Assembly: GCA_002720095.2 (NCBI GenBank)
Contig: PBGP02000014.1
Location: forward strand, 1-60,915
Direction of reading: 5' to 3'
DNA: 60,915 nucleotides
From: Methanobacteriota archaeon
Lineage (GTDB): Archaea; Thermoplasmatota; Poseidoniia; Poseidoniales; Poseidoniaceae
Made by a program: the position numbers and the translations under genes. The notes below the pieces were generated by a model. The model saw nothing but the letters and a program-made list of their open reading frames with translations. It ran no database searches and was not told where the DNA came from. Every line of letters begins with the position of its first letter. The first letter of the stretch is position 1. Shown in pieces: positions 8,883-18,046 of the stretch.

Positions 8883-10034
8883 TTAGATTTTCGAGCAAAT
8901 AGCGATGGCATTATTGGGCAATCTAATTATAAATCCTGAACTTCCAATATTGACCAAATTTTTATCTATCTTTGACTGAATTTTAGGATGCAATTTCGGT
9001 TCAATACTTAATCTCAATGTCAACCTCATGTATTCTAATTTTTTTGCAAGTTCTACTATTCTATCGATATTTTCATGAATATCACCTTCAATAATATCTT
9101 TAATTTGTCCTGATTCAAATATCAAACTCCGATTTACACTTGTCATTTCAAGCTTGTCTGAATGTAAGAATAACGGTCTTCTACCTTCTTTTCTAATCCA
9201 ATAACCCTTATAATTCCGCGAGTTTTTCCAATTATCCTCGAGACCACTGGAGATTAGTACGGGATCTATTATTGAAATGAAATCATTTATTTGTGGTTCT
9301 TGATGGTTTAATTCACAATAATTACTTTGCCAAGGCAGTTTTTCACCTTCAAGAATTATACTGTTAATTTCTTTAGGGTGGTATCTTACATATCTTGAAG
9401 TCATCTCATTTGAAGCAACTTTCCCAATCCAAACACTTAATCTATCGACTCTACCTTTCCCCTGTGAAGACCATTCCCAGGTTTTATGGAGATTTGGTAA
9501 TACTTTGTTTAATTTTTGCTCTAGTTCTTTACATTGTTTCATTGATAATCTTGGAGACAGGTCAAGAATCATACCTCCATTTTTTGCAAGTAATTTGTTC
9601 CAAACTTTGATCGCTTCAATTGGGGATGGTTTCATTTCAGAAATTACATGTTCCTGCACGTTGGTAGGTCGAGCAGGATCTAGGTGTATTAGCGAGAATT
9701 TAATATCATCTTTAATGTCAAGGTCAACAATTTTTAAACAATCACCACAAATAATTTTTGAATCTTTATGAATTTCTTTTTTAAGTATATTTTTAATTGT
9801 TTTTTCCGCAATAATCGCTCTTTTAGCATCTATTTCTATTCCAATGCAAGGTTTGTTAAGTTCTAATGAATATGCAGCTAATTGAATTCCAGATCCACAG
9901 GCTAAATCTAAAATATATCCACTACCTAGATTTTTATCAGCAATTCTCTTTGCTCTTTCTAATGCAATATTCCATGGGGTTGCCAATTGTTTTACAATTC
10001 CGCTGATATGGCTTGAATGATTATTCTCTGCCAT
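8883..10034 (-). CDS. Class I SAM-dependent methyltransferase, THUMP-like type
   Basis: A 383-residue methyltransferase. SAM motif I is ILDLACGSGIQLAAYSLEL at about 42-60, followed by an acidic motif (GIEIDAKRA). HLDPARPTNVQEH replaces the usual N/D-PPY catalytic motif. This DPAR signature and the C-terminal beta-rich domain match the THUMP-like class seen in bacteria, whose substrate is not firmly known but is probably RNA. The start ATG follows GGATGATATC and lies five bases after the pyrE stop. The r-protein and Rpo3 genes follow downstream, which suggests a role in the translation apparatus. Confidence 0.7.
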   Translation of the reverse strand: MAENNHSSHISGIVKQLATPWNIALERAKRIADKNLGSGYILDLACGSGIQLAAYSLELNKPCIGIEIDAKRAIIAEKTIKNILKKEIHKDSKIICGDCLKIVDLDIKDDIKFSLIHLDPARPTNVQEHVISEMKPSPIEAIKVWNKLLAKNGGMILDLSPRLSMKQCKELEQKLNKVLPNLHKTWEWSSQGKGRVDRLSVWIGKVASNEMTSRYVRYHPKEINSIILEGEKLPWQSNYCELNHQEPQINDFISIIDPVLISSGLEDNWKNSRNYKGYWIRKEGRRPLFLHSDKLEMTSVNRSLIFESGQIKDIIEGDIHENIDRIVELAKKLEYMRLTLRLSIEPKLHPKIQSKIDKNLVNIGSSGFIIRLPNNAIAICSKI

Positions 10035-10038
10035 GATA

Positions 10039-10641
10039 TCATCCTGTAATGTCAGATAACTTCAGTAATGATTCAAATGGAATTCCTGCTTTATTAAATG
10101 CCTCTACTCCCCCTTCTTCTCGATCCAATATCGCTAAGACACCAATAACCTTACAATTAGTTTCTGCTGTTATCCTTTGTACAGCCTTTATTGCTGAGCC
10201 CCCCGTTGTCGTAACGTCTTCTAAAATAACAATGTCTCCTCCGCTCTGTAGAGAAGAACCCTCAATTCCGGGGGGATTAGATGTTTTTCTTCCACCTCTT
10301 CCTTTGGGTTCTTTTCTCACCATAAACCCTTTTCTTTTAGCGCCTTTGGGAGATTTTGCATTTCCAGTAATTGCTATTGCAGTTAATGGCACAGCTCCTA
10401 ATTCTAAACCACCTACGAATTTTGGATTCATTTTATCTAAATATACTTCCATTAATTCAGCTAATACCAATGATCCACGTGGGTCCATCATTAATGGTTT
10501 CATGTCAAAAAAATGACTACTTCTCCTACCACTTGCTAGTGTAAATTCATCATTTTTTGCTTTTAGATATGATAAGTTTTTTACTAATTCTACTAATTCA
10601 AACCATTTTGGGTTTTTTCGCCATTCATTGTCTAATGTCAT
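10039..10641 (-). CDS. pyrE: Orotate phosphoribosyltransferase
   Basis: Converts orotate and PRPP to OMP in pyrimidine synthesis. The N-terminus has ASGRRSSHFFDMKPLMMDPR (the TSGxxS region), and the PRPP-binding loop is IVILEDVTTTGGSAIKAVQR. The 200-residue length is normal. It is the first gene of the minus-strand operon and is divergent from the PolD large-subunit gene. The ATG at 10641 has no SD, consistent with a leaderless transcript. Confidence 0.92.
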   Translation of the reverse strand: MTLDNEWRKNPKWFELVELVKNLSYLKAKNDEFTLASGRRSSHFFDMKPLMMDPRGSLVLAELMEVYLDKMNPKFVGGLELGAVPLTAIAITGNAKSPKGAKRKGFMVRKEPKGRGGRKTSNPPGIEGSSLQSGGDIVILEDVTTTGGSAIKAVQRITAETNCKVIGVLAILDREEGGVEAFNKAGIPFESLLKLSDITG

Positions 10642-10720
10642 ATTGATGTACGCGGGGAATAGAAACCCAAAATTAATCTTATCTAAAAATAGTATTCCTC
10701 ATAAGGTATCGTCTTCAAGC

Positions 10721-13700
10721 ATGTCCGTGACTGCAAATTCAGGGGCAACATCACGTCTGCGAAGACAAGTTGAAAAATATGAAGAGCAGTTGATTAGAGA
10801 AACTCAAAAATGTTACGAAATCGCAAAAATAGAACGAGAAAAAGGCCTAGACTTTTCAAGAGAAATTGAAATACCGAGAGCTGAGGATTTAGCTGGAAGA
10901 ACTGAAAAGTTACTTGTTGATTATTTGGACGGGTTAGAGATAGCTGGAAAAATTAGAGAACTTTTGGAAGAGACAAAAAATGATAGAGAAACAACTGCAA
11001 TTAAAATGTCAATTTTTGTAGCTCAGGCTTTATTAAAACTAGGAAAAGATAGAGAAACTTGTGCAGATGTAGCACTTCGTGTAGGTTTAGCAATATTAAC
11101 CGAAGCCGTCTTAGTAGCACCTCTTGAGGGCATAGCTCGTTCCAGAATTTTAAATAATTTGGATGGGAGTGAATTTCTTAGTATTTATTTTACAGGCCCA
11201 ATAAGGGCCGCAGGAGGAACGGGACAAGCATTAGCAGTTTTGATTGCAGACATGATAAGAAGGGAATTAGGCATAGATCGTTATATTCCTACAATTCCTG
11301 AAGTAGAACGAGTTAAAGAAGAATTTGGATTATACAGAATTGGTTTACAATATAAGCCTACGCCTGATGAGATTGAAAGAATTGTTCGGGCATGTCCAGT
11401 AATGATTAACGGAGAATCTACAGAGAGGGTAGAATGTGCAGGATATGCCAGAGTACGTAATATAGACGATTCAAGAGTAAGGGGTGGAGTATTATTAGTA
11501 ATAGGTGAAGGATTATGTCTAAAAGCACCAAAATTGCGTAAGCATACTGAGAGATTAGGAGTTACAGGATGGGATTTTATAAGTGAGTTTGCGAATAAAT
11601 CCTCGGGCTCGGAAGAAATATCTTATTGGATTGATAGTGATAAAATTTGGTTAAGAAGCAACTTAAATGAGGATTTCATAAGAGAGGCCGAAAAACTCAA
11701 AGGAACATGGAATCCAAATAAAAATGCTTGGGGTTTCACACTCGATAAAGAGGAAGAAATTTTAGAAATTGCCGAGAACATATACGATATTAAACCTAAG
11801 TTAAAATCCTACAAGATAAGAAAAGTTTGGAAATACATGAATGATATTATAGCAGGTAGGCCGGTATTAGGAGATCCATCAGCACCTGGAGGGTTCAGGT
11901 TAAGATATGGTCGATGTAGAACCTCTGGTCTGGCAGCTGGAGCCATAAATCCAGTTAGCATGTATGCTTTAGATGATTTTTTAACGATCGGAACACAAAT
12001 GAAAATTGAGAGGCCAGGTAAAGCTACAGCGATAACACCTTGCGATGAAATTGAAGGGCCTTGGTTATTGTTGAAGAATGGGAGTTTTTCTAGATATGAT
12101 CATGAATCAGAATGGGATAAAATTAAGGAACAGGTTATTTCAATATGGGATGCTGGTGAAATTTTACTTGGTTACGGAGAATTTTTAGAGAATAATAAAT
12201 CACTAGTTCCTTCTGGATATGGAATGGATCGTTGGTCATCAGAATTGATTAAAAACCTAAATACAGAAACAAAATTAGTGTTCTTTTGCAATATAATGCA
12301 ATTATCTAGAGAAGAATTACCTGAGGGATTGCCGACTCTTGATACATCTTTAGGGCGTATTTGGGCTAAAGAACTCCGTTCTATGAAACCTAATTGGAGA
12401 CAAACGATTCAAATATCTAAGGAATTTCATACATCTTTATGTCCCCCTTTCAATTTGTGGTGGAAAGATTTACCTCTTGAGTGGATTCCATTATTGGATG
12501 ACATACTTGGAAAAGCTATGATTCAAAAAGATAATTATGGGAAATTAAGTTTAAGATTTTTATCAGCATGTAAGGGCTGGAAACCAGAAAATATGCCTAA
12601 GGCAGGTCAAAAAGTAAAACACAATATTCCCCCAGGAATTGAACATGAACCTGAGGAATACATTAGTAAAGAGTCAGCGTACCAAGATAGTGAAAGAGTA
12701 ATTCACGGAATTGTTAAGTCTAGTTTAATGACTCTTGGTATTGAACACATTCATGATGGTCAGGATATTATTGCAATTAGTGGATGGGAAGCGTTATTAG
12801 AAGGTTTAGGATATTCTACTGAAGAGTTAGGAAAACTTGAGAAACCTAGAAAAATTTTGGATGTTAAAGAGCATTATTTTGAAAGAGTAAAGAGACTAAA
12901 GCAAGCCTATCAACTAATCTCACAGGAAAAAGAACGATTAGAAAAACTGAATGAAGAAAGAAAAATTGTAAGAATCAAAGCGGAGACTAAAGCTAGACAG
13001 GAAGGTAAAAATATTACAGAAACAATTAATTTAGGTCTTAAAGCAATGTCAGAAATTGTAGATGTAGGGCCAGAGTGTTTTGACGCATATTCACGAGCAG
13101 AGACCGCTACTGAGGAACATGAAACTATGAACTCATTGTGGTTAATTAAACAGTGCAGTAAACTTAGAATCATGGATGGAGCGGGAACTAGAATCGGTTG
13201 TCGTATGGGGCGCCCTGAAAAAGCCGCACCAAGAGAAATGAAACCAGCAGCACATGCGATATTCCCACTAGGAACAATGGGGGGGCCCCAAAAATTGTTG
13301 GGAGTAGCATCCAATCAGGAAAATTTACGCCTATCTTTAGGATCTAGAAGTTGTACAACTTGTAAGAAAATATCTCCATCAATTAAATGCATGAATTTAA
13401 ATGCAATGGGTGAAATTTGTGGAGGAAAAACTATACAGGTTGAATCTGGGAAATCTTCAGAATCATTTTCAAAAAGAAGGGATATTTCTGTTAAAACAGT
13501 GCATTTAAAAAGAGATTTAGAACATGCTAGAGTAAACTTAGGATTGGATAAATTACCGAATAAGATTAAAGGTATGAAAAAATTAGAAACTAAAGGTAAA
13601 ATTCCAGAGCCTTTAGAAAAAGGTATCTTAAGAGCGAAATATAATCTACCCGTTTTCAGAGATGGAACTATAAGATATGATATGAGTGATGTACCTTTGA

Positions 13701-14893
13701 CGCATTTTACACCATTAGAGATTAATACATCACATAAAAAATTGGTAAAACTTGGATATACACATGATATATACGGAGAACCTTTAATTTCTGAGAAACA
13801 AGTAGTAGAATTGTTCCCTCAGGATTTTGTAATTAGTAAGAATTGTATGGAATTTATGAGCAGAGTTGCCAACTTTATCGACGAATTGTTGGAAAAATAT
13901 TATTCAACTCGTAAATTCTACAATATTAATAGTTATGAGGATTTAGTGGGGCAATTAATAATTGGTTTGGCACCTCATACAAGTGGGGGGGTTTTAGGCA
14001 GAATAATTGGATGGTCCGACACATCGGGTGGTTACGCACATCCTTTATTTCATGCAGCCAAAAGAAGAAACTGTGATGGTGATGAAGATTGTATTATGCT
14101 TTTAATGGATGGTTTGTTAAATTTTTCAAGACAGTTGTTACCAAACCGCAGGGGAGGATTAATGGATGCGCCACTGGTATTAACAACTAGATTAAACCCA
14201 CATGAAATAGATAAAGAAGCATTAAATGTAGATGCAGCTTGGAATTATTCAGCCGAATTTTATGAAGCAACAGATAAAAATTTACATTCAAAAGAAATAG
14301 AAAATATGATGGGAACTGTTACTTCAAGACTCAAAAAAGGGCAGTTTGTAGCTTTACGTGGATTAGGCTTTACACATGGTACTGAAGATTTATCTAATGG
14401 GCCATCTTTATCCTCATACAAAACCTTAGAGACAATGAAGGATAAAATGAATGGACAATTGGCGTTGGGTCATAGATTAAGATCAGTTGATGTGAGTAGA
14501 GTTGCATCAACCGTAGTCCGTTCGCATTTTTTACCAGATTTAAGAGGTAATTTACTAGCATTCACCAGACAAAAAGTTCGTTGTACCAAGTGTGGGCACT
14601 CTTACAGGCGTATGCCCCTGGCGGGAAAATGCATTTTAAAAGTAAGAAATGAAGGCCAGGGATTAAGAAAATATAATTCCAAGACAGACATTCAACAATT
14701 TTGTGGAGGGGGGCTTGCTTTAACAGTTTCCCAAGGAGCTGTCAGGAAATATATTGAAATTACAAAGCATGTCATTGAAACTTACGGCGTGGATAATTAC
14801 ACCAAGCAAAATGTAGAATGGCTTGTATCAAGCGCAGATTCATTGTTTAATAATGATAAATCTAGACAGTTGTCACTATCAGATTTTATTTAA
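10721..14893 (+). CDS. polC: DNA polymerase II (PolD) large subunit DP2
   Basis: Catalytic subunit of the euryarchaeal replicative polymerase PolD, 1390 residues. It is recognised by GPIRAAGGTGQALAVLIADM, the DIIAGRPVLGDPSAPGGFRL block, the catalytic AKRRNCDGDEDC loop with Asp1119 and Asp1121, and MDAPLVLTTRLNPHEID. Two zinc-binding sites are visible (CTTCKK...CMNLNAMGEICGG, and CTKCGHSY...FCGGG). The C-terminus QLSLSDFI fits a PCNA-interacting (PIP) box. A linker of about 85 residues near 310-390 is longer than usual. No intein motifs are present. The frame opens at 10628, but that would overlap pyrE; ATG 10721 begins the family-like N-terminus. Confidence 0.95.
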   Translation: MSVTANSGATSRLRRQVEKYEEQLIRETQKCYEIAKIEREKGLDFSREIEIPRAEDLAGRTEKLLVDYLDGLEIAGKIRELLEETKNDRETTAIKMSIFVAQALLKLGKDRETCADVALRVGLAILTEAVLVAPLEGIARSRILNNLDGSEFLSIYFTGPIRAAGGTGQALAVLIADMIRRELGIDRYIPTIPEVERVKEEFGLYRIGLQYKPTPDEIERIVRACPVMINGESTERVECAGYARVRNIDDSRVRGGVLLVIGEGLCLKAPKLRKHTERLGVTGWDFISEFANKSSGSEEISYWIDSDKIWLRSNLNEDFIREAEKLKGTWNPNKNAWGFTLDKEEEILEIAENIYDIKPKLKSYKIRKVWKYMNDIIAGRPVLGDPSAPGGFRLRYGRCRTSGLAAGAINPVSMYALDDFLTIGTQMKIERPGKATAITPCDEIEGPWLLLKNGSFSRYDHESEWDKIKEQVISIWDAGEILLGYGEFLENNKSLVPSGYGMDRWSSELIKNLNTETKLVFFCNIMQLSREELPEGLPTLDTSLGRIWAKELRSMKPNWRQTIQISKEFHTSLCPPFNLWWKDLPLEWIPLLDDILGKAMIQKDNYGKLSLRFLSACKGWKPENMPKAGQKVKHNIPPGIEHEPEEYISKESAYQDSERVIHGIVKSSLMTLGIEHIHDGQDIIAISGWEALLEGLGYSTEELGKLEKPRKILDVKEHYFERVKRLKQAYQLISQEKERLEKLNEERKIVRIKAETKARQEGKNITETINLGLKAMSEIVDVGPECFDAYSRAETATEEHETMNSLWLIKQCSKLRIMDGAGTRIGCRMGRPEKAAPREMKPAAHAIFPLGTMGGPQKLLGVASNQENLRLSLGSRSCTTCKKISPSIKCMNLNAMGEICGGKTIQVESGKSSESFSKRRDISVKTVHLKRDLEHARVNLGLDKLPNKIKGMKKLETKGKIPEPLEKGILRAKYNLPVFRDGTIRYDMSDVPLTHFTPLEINTSHKKLVKLGYTHDIYGEPLISEKQVVELFPQDFVISKNCMEFMSRVANFIDELLEKYYSTRKFYNINSYEDLVGQLIIGLAPHTSGGVLGRIIGWSDTSGGYAHPLFHAAKRRNCDGDEDCIMLLMDGLLNFSRQLLPNRRGGLMDAPLVLTTRLNPHEIDKEALNVDAAWNYSAEFYEATDKNLHSKEIENMMGTVTSRLKKGQFVALRGLGFTHGTEDLSNGPSLSSYKTLETMKDKMNGQLALGHRLRSVDVSRVASTVVRSHFLPDLRGNLLAFTRQKVRCTKCGHSYRRMPLAGKCILKVRNEGQGLRKYNSKTDIQQFCGGGLALTVSQGAVRKYIEITKHVIETYGVDNYTKQNVEWLVSSADSLFNNDKSRQLSLSDFI

Positions 14894-14984
14894 ATGTAGG
14901 ATTTGTTCCAATTAATAGAAATTATATTTTTTATTGGAATTAATAGGATATAATCAAGTACCTTGTTTGAAGCGTAGTTATATC

Positions 14985-15185
14985 ATGGCACAAGGAGTAG
15001 TGAAATGGTTCAACAGAACTAAAGGATATGGATTTATAGAACAAGAAAATGGTGAGGATCTATTTGTCCATACATCTCAGGTAGAGGGAAAAATCAGCGA
15101 TGGAGATACTGTTGAATTCGAAATTGGAGAAGGACCTAAAGGACTTAACGCAACTGGCGTTAGAAAAGTTGAAGAAGAAGAGTGA
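14985..15185 (+). CDS. Cold-shock domain protein
   Basis: A 66-residue CspA-type OB-fold protein binding single-stranded RNA or DNA. RNP1 (KGYGFIEQ) and RNP2 (DLFVHTSQV) are both present, after the usual VVKWFNRTKG start. The acidic EEEE tail is short. The ATG at 14985 gives the standard length; an upstream in-frame ATG at 14934 adds a non-conserved stretch. AT-rich TATA-like DNA at about 14919-14932 lies at a plausible distance for its own promoter. Csp genes are common in bacteria and rare in archaea, so this is probably a transferred gene. Confidence 0.93.
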   Translation: MAQGVVKWFNRTKGYGFIEQENGEDLFVHTSQVEGKISDGDTVEFEIGEGPKGLNATGVRKVEEEE

Positions 15186-15195
15186 TTAAAATAAA

Positions 15196-15942
15196 TTAGT
15201 CATCTTTCCTGAGAGTAGCCCACCAAGGTAAAGTGGTATTCTTAGGTGCAGCAATAATATTTCCACTTCTTTTAGCCATGCTTCGGGTTAATTTTTCATA
15301 AAATAAATCTGCTAGTTCTCTAGCATTATTTTGTGGCATTTGCAGTTCGAATGCTATTTGTTCGATATCTAATTCTTCTCTTGGGTTGTTAAATACAGAA
15401 TGAATTAATTGCCTTTCTTCGTAATGTTGGAAATCATTTTCTAAATTTGTGGAGGCTTTATTCTTGACATGTTGGTGTAGTGCAATAAGTGCATCTCTTT
15501 GTTCATCGAGTTGGTTTAAGGAGTCTTCTAGATCACTTAATAGATAAATAGCCTCATCGAATCCAATTTTTTTCCTCCCAGAAATCATTTCAGCAATTTT
15601 TTTACTATTTGGGGGGACTCTGTTACTAAGCCTCATTGGTCCACCCTTTGGTAATTTCCTTTGTTCCAATTTAAACATATCAGGACCTAGATCTATTCTT
15701 ATACTGAATGAGGTTTGAACTGAGTATATTCGTTTCTCAGGTCCTTTAGAACTCGGAATTTTTTGTGATTGAATCATTCCTGCCTTCTCTAATTGGTTTA
15801 GGTGTTTTGTGATAGCTTGTTGAGAAACACCAATTTGATCAGCTAATTGATATGCATAATGAGGCTCCCTAACCAGTCTCTTTAAAATATCTCTTCTGAC
15901 TTTATTTTCAAGCAAAGAAAGAAGTTCGTCAATCGTACCCAC
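15196..15942 (-). CDS. ArsR-type winged-helix transcription regulator
   Basis: A 248-residue regulator. The N-terminal winged helix has LENKVRRDILKRLVREPHYA, then the recognition helix GVSQQAITKHLNQLEKAGMI and wing residues SSKGPEKRIYS. A middle region and a C-terminal helical region (LSDLEDSLNQLDEQRDALIA) may bind an effector or form dimers. It resembles the long archaeal ArsR-like regulators (COG1777 type), whose ligands are unknown. The GTG start at 15942 follows GAGGTT. It is convergent with the cold-shock gene. Confidence 0.8.
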   Translation of the reverse strand: MGTIDELLSLLENKVRRDILKRLVREPHYAYQLADQIGVSQQAITKHLNQLEKAGMIQSQKIPSSKGPEKRIYSVQTSFSIRIDLGPDMFKLEQRKLPKGGPMRLSNRVPPNSKKIAEMISGRKKIGFDEAIYLLSDLEDSLNQLDEQRDALIALHQHVKNKASTNLENDFQHYEERQLIHSVFNNPREELDIEQIAFELQMPQNNARELADLFYEKLTRSMAKRSGNIIAAPKNTTLPWWATLRKDD

Positions 15943-15999
15943 TAGCCAACCTCAAGTTACCTATGAGATGGTAGGTTAAAAACTAAACTAATATATTTT

Positions 16000-16923
16000 T
16001 CAACCATCCCACTGTTTCCATCGTTGTTCGGTATCTTCAGTAGAAGGTGTAATCGTATTATTAATTCCCTCTTCTTTGGGCGAACTTAATGAACTACTGA
16101 TGACTTCTTTATCGGAGGTTTTTAAATTTGATTTATTTTGTATTTTTAAATTGTCAGGCCTGTCAGAAAAAGGAGCAGGCACTGAATCGAGTTCTATTTC
16201 TTTTTCAACCTTCTGAATTAGTTCTTTTTTCATTTTATCATTACCATTAATGGCCCTAAATAATTCATCACTGTTTGGAATTCTATTGTTAAAATGTATA
16301 ATTTCTTTTGGCTCTGAAAATTCTTGATCAGGAGAAATAAATTTAATTTCTACATCATTTTTATTTTGTTTATTAATTATAAACCATATGATAATAATCG
16401 GAATTAAGCAAACAGAGGTTAGACATCCAAAACATGAACTAATTAGAATTTCATTATCAAAGGCGGAAGATATAATCGCACTTTCATTAACTAGCCAGAG
16501 TTTACCATCTGCAGAGTTTTGAATTTCTACTTCATAATCTTCAAATAAGTACCAAGTATGAACTGCTTTGAAAGTGTCACCACTTTCATTAAACATAGTT
16601 TGAAATACTGCAGTCGAATTAGATTTAATTCTTTCTTGATTGCTGATATCTATTAATAGTATGTCATTTTCTTGAATATTTAAATTAGATTTTGCATAAA
16701 TTGTGTAAGTATTTTGTGAATAAAGCGTAGTAGATGCTGAAGAATTTGGCTCAAGATTTAGCAAGTGCGATGGATGATCTTTCTCGGGGTTCATCATAGT
16801 TTCTAGAGTACTATTTTGGCTAAACATTCCAATGGTTGATATAATCGATATTATCAAAAAAAACGCCAATAAGAATCTTGTAGTATTATATGACCAAGTT
16901 GATTTACTAGAGACATCAGTCAT
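16000..16923 (-). CDS. Two-helix membrane protein with acidic cytoplasmic tail
   Basis: A 307-residue protein. Helix 1 (about 13-33) is followed by an extracellular domain of about 120 residues with several N-x-S/T sites, then helix 2 (LTSVCLIPIIIIWFIINKQN) and a charged, probably cytoplasmic tail ending EDTEQRWKQWDG. AAGGTG precedes the ATG. It follows the topoisomerase VI A gene by 25 bp on the same strand. I recognise no family. The W-rich end recalls the tail of the giant protein at 53071-58326. Confidence 0.6.
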   Translation of the reverse strand: MTDVSSKSTWSYNTTRFLLAFFLIISIISTIGMFSQNSTLETMMNPEKDHPSHLLNLEPNSSASTTLYSQNTYTIYAKSNLNIQENDILLIDISNQERIKSNSTAVFQTMFNESGDTFKAVHTWYLFEDYEVEIQNSADGKLWLVNESAIISSAFDNEILISSCFGCLTSVCLIPIIIIWFIINKQNKNDVEIKFISPDQEFSEPKEIIHFNNRIPNSDELFRAINGNDKMKKELIQKVEKEIELDSVPAPFSDRPDNLKIQNKSNLKTSDKEVISSSLSSPKEEGINNTITPSTEDTEQRWKQWDG

Positions 16924-16948
16924 AAAAACACCTTTAAATTTTTTAGTT

Positions 16949-18046
16949 CTAAGCTAATCCTAATTCTCCCAATTTCTCTGGTAAGTAAGTGTCAGTGACA
17001 AAATCAAGACCATATTTTGCTAGAGATTGTTGTTCTGCTTTCTTACCTAATTTAAGCATAGTATTAATTTGTTCTTGCCAATAACCATCTGAGAATCTAG
17101 GATCGCTTAATTCAGATTTTAAAGCCTCAATATCTCGGCTAGTCAAGTCGTCGGCAGGTAAATCATATGCCACAATATCGTCGGCAGTTACCCCTAAATA
17201 CGTTGCACTTTGTGTTGCTAAGTATTCAGATATGTGGGCCGTTTTAATTGCTCCATAGGCTATGGAACCAAATATTCTGAATGACCATGGGTCCCCGTCA
17301 GCAAATACAACAACGGGCAAATTCCATTCTTCATTCATTCTTTTTAGGATTCGTCTAGTTGACCTAGCAGGTTGGCCTTTTAGATGTACTAATCCACATC
17401 GAAATTCCTCATCAAAACCATTTTCAATAAGTCTGTCAAACATACCGCCAGTCTCAATTGCCATAATAAAATCAATATCGTGCTCTACTAACTGAATTTT
17501 TTCTTTTTCAACATTATAAGGGACTCCATATCCAGAATCTCCAACATCATCCCTGGCATTAATCTTCATCCATTCACCCCTTCTGTTAAGCTCATTAATG
17601 GTTAGATTTCCGATAATTCTAGATCCATCTTCTTCAGGTCTCAATCTAAAATCTTCCCTCATAGATGAAGTTATAATTTCTAAATCCTCGGCTAGATTGT
17701 TAGACTCATTTTGTGTGGAAAATTTTCCATGTCCCCAACCTTCAGAGATATAGTACATTTCTCTGAGTGTAGATGATTTGCCGTTATCAATCATTTCATC
17801 AATGAATTCAACCATATGCAAAGCACGAAGTAAGTTTTTAGCACTTCCAAGACTTGAAGCATCTCTGGTAGATTTCTTTTTACCATATTTATACACACCT
17901 AAATTTTTGTCAAAACCGATATTTAACTTAGTACGGACAGGTAAAGTCATCGTAGGTGTTTCACCTTTTTGGAGCTTAGTATACATTTCATCGACTACTT
18001 GATGCAATGCCTGTTTAGTTTCACCATCATTTCTTGTTCTACTCAT
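16949..18046 (-). CDS. top6A: DNA topoisomerase VI subunit A
   Basis: Spo11-like cleavage subunit of the type IIB topoisomerase, 365 residues. The winged-helix domain carries the tyrosine pair [14 protein letters not shown] (Tyr98/Tyr99), one of which attacks DNA. The Toprim domain has [14 protein letters not shown] and [14 protein letters not shown], with the metal-binding E and DxD. I start at ATG 18046, preceded by GAGGTGA; upstream residues to 18103 are not conserved. It overlaps the end of the B-subunit gene by eight bases, so the two subunits are translationally coupled. Confidence 0.95.
   Translation of the reverse strand: MSRTRNDGETKQALHQVVDEMYTKLQKGETPTMTLPVRTKLNIGFDKNLGVYKYGKKKSTRDASSLGSAKNLLRALHMVEFIDEMIDNGKSSTLREMYYISEGWGHGKFSTQNESNNLAEDLEIITSSMREDFRLRPEEDGSRIIGNLTINELNRRGEWMKINARDDVGDSGYGVPYNVEKEKIQLVEHDIDFIMAIETGGMFDRLIENGFDEEFRCGLVHLKGQPARSTRRILKRMNEEWNLPVVVFADGDPWSFRIFGSIAYGAIKTAHISEYLATQSATYLGVTADDIVAYDLPADDLTSRDIEALKSELSDPRFSDGYWQEQINTMLKLGKKAEQQSLAKYGLDFVTDTYLPEKLGELGLA

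Noticed and set aside
8758-8898. N-terminal extension of S13 to 8898
   Set aside because: The residues are not S13-like, the methyltransferase gene overlaps, and ATG 8757 has an SD and gives normal length.
10628-10720. Upstream extension of the PolD large subunit
   Set aside because: It overlaps the divergent pyrE start and encodes no conserved residues; ATG 10721 fits the family.
11560-11830. Intein in the PolD large subunit
   Set aside because: The extra segment has no splice-junction Cys/Ser-N-terminus or HN-C/S end and is too short for an intein.
13278-13290. GGGGGGGCCCC run as a frameshift in the polymerase gene
   Set aside because: The reading frame and family similarity continue on both sides.
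15000-15185. Archaeal TRAM protein instead of a cold-shock protein
   Set aside because: The RNP1 KGYGFI and RNP2 DLFVH motifs are those of bacterial-type cold-shock domains.
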